NCBI RefSeq assembly: GCF_009914335.1
Contig: NZ_CP043925.1
Span: forward strand, 1,240,001 to 1,304,000
Source: Proteus columbae
GTDB lineage: Bacteria; Pseudomonadota; Gammaproteobacteria; Enterobacterales; Enterobacteriaceae
Direction of reading: 5' to 3'
DNA length: 64,000 nt
Of this stretch, positions 12,757-21,493 are shown piece after piece. Numbering within the stretch: position 1 is the first letter of the stretch; each line of letters starts with the position of its first letter. Below the pieces are notes generated by a model. It was not told the DNA's origin. It saw only the letters and a program-made list of their open reading frames with translations, and did no database searches. The translations under genes were made by a program, and so were the position numbers.

Positions 12757-14427
12757 TTAAATAAGCCCATCTATTTTACCTTGATTATCAACATTAACAG
12801 CGATAGCAGCAGGTGCTTTCGGTAATCCGGGCATCGTTGTGATAGAGCCTGTTAAGGCAACAACAAAGCCAGCGCCAGCAGAAACATACACTTCACGAAC
12901 GTTTATTGTAAAGTCAGTCGGTCGGCCTAATAACGTGGGATCATCTGAGAGTGAATATTGAGTTTTTGCCATGCAAACAGGGAAATGAGCAAACCCCATA
13001 CTTTCTATCTTTTCTAACATTTTACGAGCATGTTGGCTATAAGTCACACCACCTGCACCATAAACTTCTTTGGCAACAATCTCGATTTTTTGACTAAGTG
13101 AAGCATCATCAGGATAAATTAATTGAAATTGGCTCTGTTCATTTTCAAGCGTATCAATCACTTGTTTAGCCAATTCAATACCACCTTCGCCGCCTTTTTC
13201 CCACACTTTGGTAATTGCGAAGCGACAATCTCTATCTTGGCAAAATTGTTCGATAAACTGGTGCTCTGCAATACTATCAGTGACATACGCATTAAGAGAG
13301 ACAATCACGGGTAAGCCATATTTTTTTAGGTTTTCAATGTGTTTTTCAAGATTTACAATGCCTTTTTCAAGGGCGGCTAAATCTTCATTATTCCATTCGC
13401 CTTTACCTAAGCCACCGTTATATTTTAGCGCTTTGGTGGTGACAACAATCACGGCACAATCAGGGCGTAATCCACTGATCCGACATTTTATATCAAAGAA
13501 TTTTTCAGCACCTAAGTCAGCACCAAAACCAGCTTCTGTCACAGTAATATCAGCAAGTTGAAGAGCAAGTTTTGTCGCCCTTACGCTATTGCATCCATGG
13601 GCGATATTAGCAAAAGGGCCTCCATGAATAATGGCAGGAGTATTTTCGAGTGTTTGTACTAAATTAGGATTAATAGCAGCTTTTAATAAACTCGCCATTG
13701 CTCCGACGGCTTGTAGATCGTTTGCTGTAACAGGATCACCATGATAAGAATAAGCAACAATGATGCGAGAAAGTCGCTGTTTTAAATCATCAATATCCGC
13801 TGCTAAACATAGGATAGACATAATTTCAGAAGCAACAGTAATAACAAAGTTATCTTCTCTTGTGATACCGTCTTTTTCGCCACCTAATCCCACAACAATA
13901 TTACGTAAAGCACGATCGTTCATATCCATACAACGTTTAAACACGATTTTTTTAGGATCGATATTTAAAGGATTACCTTGATAAATCGAATTATCAAGTA
14001 TGGCTGCAAGTAAGTTATTGGCAGAGGTAATAGCATGAAAATCGCCAGTAAAATGAAGGTTGAGATCTTCCATCGGAACGACTTGTGAATAACCACCACC
14101 AGTTGCTCCACCTTTAATGCCAAAACAAGGGCCTAAAGAGGGTTCACGCAATGCAATAATGGCATTTTTCCCAATATGATTAAGTGCTTGCCCTAATCCA
14201 ACAGTCACCGTTGTTTTACCTTCACCAGCAGGTGTTGGGTTAATTGCTGTAACTAAAACTAATTTTCCGGGCTTTTTTGCCGCAATTTTTGACCAAATAC
14301 TGTGGCTAAATTTAGCTTTGTACTTGCCATAAAACTCGATATCGTCTTGATCAATATTTAAATTTTTAGCAATGTCCTGAATAGGTAAGAGGTGTGCTTC
14401 TTGGGAGATTTGAATATCTGATTTCAT
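12757..14427 (-). CDS. fhs: Formate--tetrahydrofolate ligase
   Basis: A 556-residue 10-formyl-THF synthetase: formate + ATP + THF gives 10-formyl-THF. The P-loop is in [18 protein letters not shown] near residue 70, followed by [20 protein letters not shown], both diagnostic of the family. E. coli lacks this enzyme, so it is a real difference from the K-12 gene set. Together with pyruvate formate-lyase at the other end of the window it would let the cell draw formate into one-carbon metabolism. It is transcribed alone, with a weak AGAG before the ATG. Confidence 0.95.
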   Translation of the reverse strand: MKSDIQISQEAHLLPIQDIAKNLNIDQDDIEFYGKYKAKFSHSIWSKIAAKKPGKLVLVTAINPTPAGEGKTTVTVGLGQALNHIGKNAIIALREPSLGPCFGIKGGATGGGYSQVVPMEDLNLHFTGDFHAITSANNLLAAILDNSIYQGNPLNIDPKKIVFKRCMDMNDRALRNIVVGLGGEKDGITREDNFVITVASEIMSILCLAADIDDLKQRLSRIIVAYSYHGDPVTANDLQAVGAMASLLKAAINPNLVQTLENTPAIIHGGPFANIAHGCNSVRATKLALQLADITVTEAGFGADLGAEKFFDIKCRISGLRPDCAVIVVTTKALKYNGGLGKGEWNNEDLAALEKGIVNLEKHIENLKKYGLPVIVSLNAYVTDSIAEHQFIEQFCQDRDCRFAITKVWEKGGEGGIELAKQVIDTLENEQSQFQLIYPDDASLSQKIEIVAKEVYGAGGVTYSQHARKMLEKIESMGFAHFPVCMAKTQYSLSDDPTLLGRPTDFTINVREVYVSAGAGFVVALTGSITTMPGLPKAPAAIAVNVDNQGKIDGLI

Positions 14428-14732
14428 TTTAATTCTCTTTTTATCCCGCTAATGATGTCTCTAGTGATCTTTACTTATCAACTTTAGACAATAATCTAAA
14501 TATGGCCAATAGATTGATTAATTTGTAGTTATTTACTTTAGATAACGCGTTCATCGTCACGCCATTTAAATAATCGTTGTGGTTAGCGTCTATTTTTTCT
14601 TTAAATTACCTCTATTAGAGTGATGTTTTGTTTTTTTCAAAAAACGTATTTTAACTAAGGATGACAATTTAATCTCATACAAAAAAGAGGATATTAAAAA
14701 AGAAGAGTCTCAAGATAGATGTTAATAAACAA
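14428..14732. other. Intergenic region upstream of fhs
   Basis: About 300 bases between the sdaB terminator and the fhs start. It must contain the fhs promoter on the minus strand, but I see no clear -35/-10 pair, operator or small ORF in it. Confidence 0.5.
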
Positions 14733-14756
14733 AAAAGGCGCTGATATCAGCGCCTT
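14733..14756 (-). terminator. Terminator of sdaB
   Basis: AAGGCGCTGA-TA-TCAGCGCCTT (14735-14756) is a perfect inverted repeat. Read on the minus strand it is followed by a run of T (complement of the A-run at 14731-14736), ending the sdaC-sdaB transcript. Confidence 0.85.
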
Positions 14757-14792
14757 ATCTATTATAAATATCTGTATTTAAGACTTTCAGAT

Positions 14793-16157
14793 TTAGTCAC
14801 AAGAAATTTTAATGGCTAATCCACCTTGAGAGGTTTCACGATACTTAGCATTAATGTCTTTCCCTGTTTCGTACATTGTTTCGATGACTTTATCTAAACA
14901 AATACGAGGATCGCTGACACGACGTAAAGCCATACGAGATGAGTTTACGGCTTGTACGGCTGCAATAGCATTACGTTCAATACAAGGAACTTGTACTTGT
15001 CCTGCGACTGGGTCGCAGGTAAGCCCTAAGTTATGCTCCATCGCAATTTCTGCTGCGATACAAACTTGTTCTGGGCTACCGCCTAAGAGTTCAGTCAATG
15101 CACCTGCTGCCATTGAACAAGCAACACCGACTTCACCTTGGCAACCGACTTCAGCACCCGAGATAGATGCATTCATTTTGTAAAGTGAACCAATAACACC
15201 AGCAACTAAGAAAAAGCGAGTGTAAGAGTTTTCATTTACAGGGCGAATAAATTTATCATAGTAAGATAATACTGCTGGGATAATGCCGCAGGCACCGTTT
15301 GTTGGTGCTGTGACAACACGCCCACCAGCCGCATTTTCTTCATTCACGGCAAGGGCAAACATATTAATCCAGTCAACAACTGTCATTGGATCTGTTGTCG
15401 TTTTATCTTCTGTGACTAACATACGGCGTAATGCAGAAGCACGGCGAGGTACACGTAATGGCCCCGGTAATAAGCCTTCGGTATTTACACCGCGCTCAAT
15501 ACCTGACTTCATTACTTCCCAAACAGCCGCAAAATGAGCCGAAATTTCTTCTTTGCTACGTAATGCTAATTCGTTTTGCATCACTAATGCTGATAAAGAA
15601 AGACCTGTTTCTTTGCAATGGCGACGTAAATCAGCCGCATATTGATAAGGATAAGGAACTTGAACTGTATTTTTTTCAGGTTGGCCAAAATGTTCTTCAT
15701 CAACAATAAAACCGCCACCAGTAGAATAATAGGTTTTTTTCAATAAAACCTGCTCACCGTTATAAGCGGTAATGGTCATGCCATTTTCATGGAGAGGTAG
15801 ATTGGTTTTATGAAAATTCATACCGCCTTCAACCGGAAAATCGACTTCTTTTATGCCATTTGCCAGCATTAAGCGACCGGTTGTTTCTACTTGTTTAATA
15901 AACGGGGCGATAGAATCAATATCGACAGTATCAGGTAAATTTCCTGCGAGTCCCATAATAATAGCAATATCCGTTGCGTGACCTTTACCTGTTAAAGATA
16001 AAGAGCCATAAACATCAACGATAACGCGGGAAACAGAAGAGAGGAGATTTTTTTCAGCAAGTAAATCAACGAATTCTTTACCTGCTTTCATTGGACCTAC
16101 AGTGTGTGAGCTTGAAGGGCCGATACCGATTTTAAAAATATCAAAGACGCTAACCAT
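14793..16157 (-). CDS. sdaB: L-serine ammonia-lyase (iron-sulfur type)
   Basis: A 454-residue [4Fe-4S] L-serine deaminase converting L-serine to pyruvate and ammonia. The N-terminal beta domain begins SVFDIFKIGIGPSSSHTVGP. Conserved cysteines occur in GACGIIPAV, EVGCQGEVGVACSMAAGAL and LTCDPVAGQV. Length equals E. coli SdaA/SdaB; I call it sdaB because it follows the serine transporter sdaC in one transcription unit, as in E. coli. A strong AGGGAGG precedes the ATG. Confidence 0.92.
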   Translation of the reverse strand: MVSVFDIFKIGIGPSSSHTVGPMKAGKEFVDLLAEKNLLSSVSRVIVDVYGSLSLTGKGHATDIAIIMGLAGNLPDTVDIDSIAPFIKQVETTGRLMLANGIKEVDFPVEGGMNFHKTNLPLHENGMTITAYNGEQVLLKKTYYSTGGGFIVDEEHFGQPEKNTVQVPYPYQYAADLRRHCKETGLSLSALVMQNELALRSKEEISAHFAAVWEVMKSGIERGVNTEGLLPGPLRVPRRASALRRMLVTEDKTTTDPMTVVDWINMFALAVNEENAAGGRVVTAPTNGACGIIPAVLSYYDKFIRPVNENSYTRFFLVAGVIGSLYKMNASISGAEVGCQGEVGVACSMAAGALTELLGGSPEQVCIAAEIAMEHNLGLTCDPVAGQVQVPCIERNAIAAVQAVNSSRMALRRVSDPRICLDKVIETMYETGKDINAKYRETSQGGLAIKISCD

Positions 16158-16241
16158 AATATTCGCCTCCCTAATTAATTTAAAGGCGCAACTGTGTGAT
16201 TATTAGAGTGAGAAGTGTCAGTTTTGAAGTCTAAAGCTGTA

Positions 16242-16276
16242 ATGGCTACTTTCTTTTATGTTATGAAAGTAGCCAT
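16242..16276. other. Hairpin between sdaC and sdaB
   Basis: ATGGCTACTTTC (16242-16253) pairs perfectly with GAAAGTAGCCAT (16265-16276) across an 11-nt loop. No T-run follows on the minus strand. The hairpin may stabilise the upstream sdaC message or tune sdaB expression rather than terminate. Confidence 0.55.
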
Positions 16277-16287
16277 CAGGTGCTTTA

Positions 16288-17604
16288 TTAGCCCATGAAT
16301 GAACTAATTAAGCTATAGAAAACTGCTGAGATTGCGATAAGACCCATAATTACAACGAATGCGTTGCTGATATGGCCTTGGTATTTCTTCATCGCTGGTA
16401 CTTTACGGATTGCATACATAGGCATCAGGAACAGTAACATTGCGATAATTGGGCCACCTAATGTTTCAATCATACCTAAGATGCTTGGGTTTAATGTTGC
16501 AACAATCCAAGTTGTAACCAGCATAAACAGTGCAGTGATTTTGTTTAAACGATCTTTTTCGATTGTTTTACCTTTTTCACGCAGTGATTTGATGATTAAA
16601 CCGTTGAAACCTTCACGAGCACCTAAGTAGTGACCTAAGAAAGATTTAGTGATCGCAACGAAAGCAATAAATGGAGCAATATAAGCGATAACAGGTGCTT
16701 CAAAATGGTTAGCAAGGTAAGACAGAATACTGATGTTCTGTGCTTTTGCTTCTGCTAAGTTTTCTGGTGTTAAGCTAAATACACAGCTAAACACGAAGAA
16801 CATTACAGTGATAACCATCATGATGTGCGCATAAGCTAAAATGCGTGAACATTTTTTCTCAGCGTTTTCGCCGTATTCTTCACGTTTTGCAACAGCAAAC
16901 GCAGAGATGATTGGAGAGTGGTTAAAAGAGAACACCATTACAGGGATAGCTAACCATAGGGTTACTAATAGGCCTTGACCCATACCTGATGTTGTTGCGT
17001 GATCAAAAGAGAGAGTATCAAGGATCGCACCATTCCACTCTGGGATCAGATACAGTGCTAAAACCATCAGGACAGCAACAAATGGGAACACTAAAACGCT
17101 CATTGCTTTAACGATAGCTTGTTCACCAAAGCGAATAATCGACATGATACCGACAATCAGTACCAACGATAAAATTGCGCGAGGTGGTGCAGACATGTGC
17201 ATTTGGTTCACAATAAAGCTTTCTACTGTATTGGTGATAGCAACACTATAAACCAATAGAATAGGATAAATTGCGAAGAAATAGAGCAGGGTGATTAATT
17301 TACCTGCTGTTTTACCAAAGTGTTCTTCAACAACTTCAGTGATATCTTCACCTGGATTTTTACCTGATAACACAAAGCGGCACATACCACGGTGTGCAAA
17401 GAAGGTCATTGGGAATGCAAGTACTAACATGATCAACAGAGGAATTAAACCACCAATCCCTGCGTTGATAGGTAAAAATAGAACGCCAGCACCGATAGCC
17501 GTACCGTATAAACCTAACATCCATACTGTATCTGACTTACGCCATGTTTTGTAATCACCTTGGGTGTTACCCGACGCGATAGAACCAACTTTGGTTGTAT
17601 CCAT
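16288..17604 (-). CDS. sdaC: Serine/H+ symporter SdaC
   Basis: A 438-residue inner-membrane amino-acid permease of the hydroxy/aromatic amino acid permease family, with about eleven hydrophobic segments. It starts [13 protein letters not shown] and contains [20 protein letters not shown] and [20 protein letters not shown], nearly identical to E. coli SdaC. I start at the ATG at 17604, with GGAGAG just upstream; the open frame runs 27 codons further to 17685, but that part has no homology. It imports L-serine for SdaB, encoded next in the operon. Confidence 0.95.
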   Translation of the reverse strand: MDTTKVGSIASGNTQGDYKTWRKSDTVWMLGLYGTAIGAGVLFLPINAGIGGLIPLLIMLVLAFPMTFFAHRGMCRFVLSGKNPGEDITEVVEEHFGKTAGKLITLLYFFAIYPILLVYSVAITNTVESFIVNQMHMSAPPRAILSLVLIVGIMSIIRFGEQAIVKAMSVLVFPFVAVLMVLALYLIPEWNGAILDTLSFDHATTSGMGQGLLVTLWLAIPVMVFSFNHSPIISAFAVAKREEYGENAEKKCSRILAYAHIMMVITVMFFVFSCVFSLTPENLAEAKAQNISILSYLANHFEAPVIAYIAPFIAFVAITKSFLGHYLGAREGFNGLIIKSLREKGKTIEKDRLNKITALFMLVTTWIVATLNPSILGMIETLGGPIIAMLLFLMPMYAIRKVPAMKKYQGHISNAFVVIMGLIAISAVFYSLISSFMG

Positions 17605-18470
17605 AATACTCTCCGAAATAACGCGGTAAAAAAAATAATGAATAAAAATAAGAGCGCGATTGTATTTCTTTTTAGAAATAATCACGGCATAAATTTAATT
17701 ATGAATAAATGAGTGCATTGAGTACCTGGTGTTATCTCAATATCTTCAATTACCACATACAAAATCTTTAAATTTCAAAAGAATTAGACTCTTCCAAAAT
17801 TTGAAAAAATATTCAATAAGTTTATATCCAGACTTAAGAGGTGCAGAATATAGTGTTTTTCAGGATAAACTACCGTGATCACCATCTCAAATGCTAAATA
17901 TAACTGAAAAACCTGAAAATGTAACATTTTTTATATTTTGTGTTTTTCGAGGCGGTTTTTAAAACATTTTGAAATAACTTTCCAGTTTTAAAGGAAATAC
18001 AAAATAAAGCTAAATACTTAAATATTCATATGTTAATGATTATTTTTAGGTATCTTTATTAACTAGAAAATAAATGATTAAAATCAATTAGGTTATTTTT
18101 ATTTACAATTAAAACATTACATTAACCATGTATCCAATTGAAATATAATGATAAATTATTTTCTCTAATTAATGTTTAAAACTAGACAAAAGAATATAGA
18201 AACAATGCAATATGATTATTTATTAATGAATTTCTTTTATTTTATGAAATGAATATAGCTATATTTCATTTGTAAGTAGAATATTGTTTATAAATACGAC
18301 AATGAATTTGTTAATAAATGAGTTTGGTAGATTGTTATATAACGAATATAAAAGTTTCATTTTGATTAAAATAACAACATATTTATTTTTTGGACAAATA
18401 CTATAATAGTAGAGAATATTTTTATTTATATATTAATATATTGAAGGGCGGTGTCACTTAAGTTAAATAT
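17605..18470. other. Long AT-rich intergenic region upstream of sdaC
   Basis: About 870 bases without a credible protein gene, strongly AT-rich. A near-consensus FNR-like site (ATGAT-TAAA-ATCAA, 9 of 10 informative bases) lies at 18074-18087, but it is some 470 bases from sdaC, so its role is doubtful. A TATAAT at 18402-18407 faces rightwards toward the hairpin at 18472-18500. The region presumably holds the sdaC promoter; I could not place it. Confidence 0.5.
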
Positions 18471-18503
18471 AAAAAAGACCACAATAAATGTGGTCTTTTT
18501 TGG
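18471..18503. terminator. Bidirectional terminator downstream of ybjG
   Basis: AAAAAGACCACA (18472-18483) and TGTGGTCTTTTT (18489-18500) form a 12-bp stem with a 5-nt loop. T-runs lie on both sides depending on strand, so it can end the minus-strand ybjG transcript and any rightward transcript from the adjacent intergenic region. Confidence 0.88.
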
Positions 18504-18514
18504 TATAAGAAAGG

Positions 18515-19138
18515 CTATGCCTTTGTCCAACCTTTGCGAATAGGATAAGCAAAACAGAGCTGATAGAGCTGTTGTACCCATTTTTGGAGTATATTTCCAC
18601 CTTTAGACCAGAAGATCTGGCAAAGGCCACAAGAAAGTAGAGCAACGATAAAAGCTCCAATCATATCGATTGGCCAATGTACGCCAAGATAGATACGCGC
18701 CCAAGCAATCGCAACTCCTAAACCGAGCATAATATAGCCAATACGTTTGCTGTTATGCCAAAAGAGATAAGCTAAAGCAATGGTGAAAACAAACGTACCA
18801 TGGTTACTTGGGAATGATGGTGTTGCATCGTGATCAAGAAAGTTGTAGCCAATGTTGGCTGCAAAAGGGCGTTCATGAGGAGCAATAGCACCAATCACCC
18901 AAGAGATAGAAAGTGCGATACCTAAAGAGATAGCCGCTTTACATGCCAATGTTCTTTGCTGGCTAAGATATTTTTCATTACCCCATAACCAATAGAACAC
19001 TAAAGATAACGGAAAAAGATAGACAAGGTACTTAGCAATAATTATCGCCGTACCGATTTCTAAAGGAGATGCCGCAGGTGTTGCATTCATCATTGAAAAT
19101 ACGGCTAAATTGAATTGTTCCAGCAAAGTAGGCTCCAT
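18515..19138 (-). CDS. ybjG: Undecaprenyl-diphosphate phosphatase YbjG (PAP2 family)
   Basis: A 207-residue integral membrane PAP2 phosphatase that recycles the undecaprenyl carrier lipid at the periplasmic face for peptidoglycan and O-antigen synthesis. The three PAP2 motifs are visible: HERPF around residue 88, FPSNHGTFVF around 110, and ARIYLGVHWPIDM around 147. The C-terminal FAYPIRKGW also matches E. coli YbjG, and the neighbourhood (RybB, grxA, ybjC) is the same. The start is the ATG at 19138; no strong ribosome-binding site precedes it. Confidence 0.92.
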   Translation of the reverse strand: MEPTLLEQFNLAVFSMMNATPAASPLEIGTAIIIAKYLVYLFPLSLVFYWLWGNEKYLSQQRTLACKAAISLGIALSISWVIGAIAPHERPFAANIGYNFLDHDATPSFPSNHGTFVFTIALAYLFWHNSKRIGYIMLGLGVAIAWARIYLGVHWPIDMIGAFIVALLSCGLCQIFWSKGGNILQKWVQQLYQLCFAYPIRKGWTKA

Positions 19139-19365
19139 ACATGTCGTATTGATAAGCGATGTTTATGATGCATAATACGCAAGTTTTTAAGGGTAAATGA
19201 GGGAGTAATAGGGGTAAAGTGTTTTTTTCTTATTTAATTGTGCTTTTTTTAAAAGATTTGTCAGTTTTATACCAAACTGAGCTAAAGCACTCTTAAAAAG
19301 AGTATTGCGCTTATGTTATTGCTCCTACATCGTTCTTTTTCTTATCTTCAACGAGGTATAACTTT

Positions 19366-19791
19366 ATGTGGTTCCAGAAAAATATAGTCCTTAGTGCAAG
19401 GCCTAGAGGATTTCACTTAATTACACAAGCATTGATTCAAGAATTACCGGAACTAAGACAATATAAAATCGGAATTGCTCATTTTTTTATTCAACATACA
19501 TCGGCCTCATTAACGATTAATGAAAATGCTGATCCAACAGTACGAAGTGACTTTGAAAACTTCTTTAATCAAAACGTAAAAGAGAACGAAGATTACTATC
19601 TTCACACTTATGAAGGCAGTGATGATATGCCTGCGCATATTAAAAGTAGTTTACTTGGACAAAGTGTCATGGTTCCTATTAGTCAAGGTGAGCTGAATTT
19701 AGGGACTTGGCAGGGGATTTATCTCGGTGAACATCGTAATCACGGTGGTAATCGTCGTATTATTGTGACATTGCAAGGTGAGTGTTACTAA
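19366..19791 (+). CDS. yjbQ: YjbQ family protein (UPF0047)
   Basis: A 141-residue UPF0047 protein, co-linear with E. coli YjbQ (138 residues). Family motifs are QHTSASLTINENADP, AHIKSSLLG and GTWQGIYLGEHR, whose histidines form a putative metal site. Family members have weak thiamine-phosphate synthase activity in vitro; the physiological role is unsettled. GAGG precedes the ATG at moderate distance. In E. coli yjbQ is elsewhere on the chromosome, so its place beside rybB is specific to this lineage. Confidence 0.9.
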   Translation: MWFQKNIVLSARPRGFHLITQALIQELPELRQYKIGIAHFFIQHTSASLTINENADPTVRSDFENFFNQNVKENEDYYLHTYEGSDDMPAHIKSSLLGQSVMVPISQGELNLGTWQGIYLGEHRNHGGNRRIIVTLQGECY

Positions 19792-19803
19792 ATTTCAAGC
19801 AAT

Positions 19804-19886
19804 AAAAAACCCGACAGTTATTTCACCAAAAGGGTTGAAACTATCGGGCTCCTCAATATTTGGGGACATCAAAGAAAAGCAGTGGC
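19804..19886 (-). ncRNA. rybB: RybB small RNA
   Basis: An 83-nt minus-strand RNA starting GCCACTGCTTTTCTTTGATG, matching the 5' seed region of E. coli RybB. It continues into a small hairpin near CCCC...GAGGAG and ends in a stem CCCGATAGTTTCA...TGAAATAACTGTCGGG followed by six T. RybB is an Hfq-dependent repressor of outer-membrane porin mRNAs, made in the envelope stress response. Context agrees: E. coli rybB lies in the same ybjG-grxA neighbourhood. The 5' end is set by the promoter spacing and the known RybB start. Confidence 0.93.
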
Positions 19887-19892
19887 ACTAAT

Positions 19893-19919
19893 TCAGACTA
19901 CGGGTTAGAAAGAAAGTTC
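19893..19919 (-). promoter_or_regulatory. Sigma-E promoter of rybB
   Basis: On the minus strand GAACTT (19919-19914) is separated by 16 bases from TCTGA (19897-19893), with the RNA start six bases further on at 19886. This matches the sigma-E (RpoE) pattern GAACTT-N16-TCTGA known for RybB in other enterobacteria. Confidence 0.88.
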
Positions 19920-19995
19920 GCTGACTAATGAAAAAAAGTAGAATTTTTTTTGGAAAGAGTGAGATGATAGAGAAAAGATGGATGATATAAAAAGA

Positions 19996-20040
19996 GAAAG
20001 CGCTAAAACATATTGATAAATAAACTGTTTTAGCGCTTTT
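19996..20040 (-). terminator. Terminator of grxA
   Basis: AAAGCGCTAAAACA (19997-20010) pairs perfectly with TGTTTTAGCGCTTT (20026-20039). On the minus strand it directly follows the grxA stop and leads into CTCTTTTTAT. Confidence 0.8.
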
Positions 20041-20043
20041 AAA

Positions 20044-20307
20044 TTAGTTGTAGATGCCTAAATTTTCTTTAGCATAAGCTTCAAAATCTGTGCAACCACC
20101 AATGTGTTTCTCATCAATAAAAATTTGTGGCACAGTTTCAACAGGTTTACCGACAGTTTTAGATAAATCAGCTTTTGTAATTCCTTCAGCTTGAATATCT
20201 ACATAGCGGAAATCGAAATCGTCACGTTTTTCAGACAAAGTTTCAGCCAGTTGTTTCGCACGAACACAATATGGGCAACCTGGGCGACCAAAAATGACAA
20301 CAAACAT
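20044..20307 (-). CDS. grxA: Glutaredoxin 1
   Basis: An 87-residue glutaredoxin, a glutathione-dependent thiol-disulfide oxidoreductase that reduces ribonucleotide reductase and other proteins. The redox motif GCPYC is at residues 10-14; the glutathione-binding TVPQIF and GGCTDF follow. I start at the ATG at 20307, seven bases after a clear AGGAG; the open frame extends 12 codons upstream without homology. Compared with E. coli GrxA (85 residues), the GGYTDF tyrosine is cysteine here, adding an extra thiol near the active-site face. It diverges from ybjC, as in E. coli. Confidence 0.95.
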   Translation of the reverse strand: MFVVIFGRPGCPYCVRAKQLAETLSEKRDDFDFRYVDIQAEGITKADLSKTVGKPVETVPQIFIDEKHIGGCTDFEAYAKENLGIYN

Positions 20308-20478
20308 ACGACACTCCTTATTGAGGAAATAAAATTCAGGCATAATAGTTTCTATTGGTTGTTACTATGCCCTTTTATTAGGCTAAACAAAAACAGTTAT
20401 TGCCTTTTAGTGTGATAAATTATACCAATTTGCCGAATAATGAGATAGGACTGCAACACAGCATTTAGCGGAGAAATG

Positions 20479-20781
20479 ATGGAAAAGCCTTCAAGTCGAG
20501 ATATGAAATCACTGTCAGATATGCCAAAACCCATTATCATCATTGAAATAATTGGGATTATTCTATTGGTGGTTGCTTATCTTTATATCAACCAATATAT
20601 GACCTCTCCGCAGTGGCTAGGAACATATACAGGACAGTTAACGTTAGTTGTTTTAGGGGTTATCTGCATGATCCCGCCAGCTATCCATATTGTATGGCGT
20701 GCTATTTATCGATTAACTTTTTTAGGGATTGACCATAAATCCCTAAATAATAAAAAGAAAAAAGAGAATAACGAAGAATAG
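20479..20781 (+). CDS. ybjC: DUF1418 membrane protein YbjC
   Basis: A small (100-residue) inner-membrane protein with two hydrophobic segments (about 19-39 and 55-75) and a Lys/Glu/Asn-rich tail. Size, topology and position beside divergent grxA match E. coli YbjC (DUF1418). Function is unknown. Two consecutive ATGs exist (20476, 20479); GGAG at 20470 is spaced better for the second. In E. coli nfsA and rimK follow; here ybjN comes next. Confidence 0.82.
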   Translation: MEKPSSRDMKSLSDMPKPIIIIEIIGIILLVVAYLYINQYMTSPQWLGTYTGQLTLVVLGVICMIPPAIHIVWRAIYRLTFLGIDHKSLNNKKKKENNEE

Positions 20782-20810
20782 CTATCTGTTTTTCCTCAAA
20801 ATATATTAGA

Positions 20811-20858
20811 AACTAAGAAAATCCAATGTGTAAATTGGCTTAATTTTCTTAGTTTTTC
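20811..20858 (+). terminator. Terminator of ybjC
   Basis: AACTAAGAAAAT (20811-20822) pairs with ATTTTCTTAGTT (20843-20854), with an inner CCAAT/ATTGG stem, followed by a T-run. Confidence 0.82.
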
Positions 20859-20947
20859 TATTTATTAGTGCCTTCAAGATAGAAAAAGTGGCAAAATAGC
20901 GCCAATGCCAAAAGGCACTCTTTTTTTTGCGCGTAAAGGTTATTTGA

Positions 20948-21463
20948 ATGAACGCTGTTGTGACTACCGATCTGGATCAGCTAAAGTCTTGGCTTGATGA
21001 ACTACAGATTGCTTATTATGAATGTGACTCTTGTCAGGCGTTACATTTACCGCATCTTCAATATATCAGTGGTATTTTTGATGCCAAAATTGATATTCTT
21101 GAGGATGTACTTGTATTTACCGCTATCGCTGAGCTAAAACCGTCAGCAATAGTGCCTTTAATGGCAAATCTAAGCCAAATTAATGCAAGCTCTTTATTTA
21201 TTAAAACATTTCTAGAAATTAGTGATGAAAACTTACCAAAATTAGTTTTCTGCCAATCATTCCCGGTTGCTGCGGGTATCTCACTTAATCAATTTGACCT
21301 ATTCTTACAAAAAGCAGAAGAGCAATCAGCTGAAGTCGTCAGCGAAATTTTTAATAACGGTTTCTTGTATGGCGAAAAACAAGAAAGTGAAAACGAAGAA
21401 GATGAGGAAGAAGATGTTGAGATAAATAGCGCATCAACTGACTCCTCCTATACTGTACATTAA
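20948..21463 (+). CDS. ybjN: YbjN family protein
   Basis: A 171-residue cytoplasmic protein co-linear with E. coli YbjN (158 residues). Shared stretches are ECDSCQALHLPHLQ, FDAKID, INASSL and DENLPKLVFCQS. The C-terminal ~25 residues are highly acidic (Glu/Asp-rich) and longer than in E. coli. YbjN overexpression affects motility and stress responses in E. coli, but no biochemical function is established. It is followed 30 bases later by rlmC. Confidence 0.9.
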   Translation: MNAVVTTDLDQLKSWLDELQIAYYECDSCQALHLPHLQYISGIFDAKIDILEDVLVFTAIAELKPSAIVPLMANLSQINASSLFIKTFLEISDENLPKLVFCQSFPVAAGISLNQFDLFLQKAEEQSAEVVSEIFNNGFLYGEKQESENEEDEEEDVEINSASTDSSYTVH

Positions 21464-21493
21464 TATTAATCTCCATAACGGTCACAAAATCTT

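Noticed and set aside
17605..17685. N-terminal extension of sdaC to 17685
   Set aside because: The extra 27 residues do not match SdaC, whereas the ATG at 17604 has GGAGAG upstream and gives the family N-terminus.
17868..17886. CRP-like site around CGTGATCAC upstream of sdaC
   Set aside because: The two half-sites are fused without the six-base spacer that CRP needs.
20905..20928. Short TGCC-AAAA-GGCA hairpin followed by eight T upstream of ybjN
   Set aside because: The stem is only four base pairs and the ybjC terminator is already present at 20811-20858; too weak to call.
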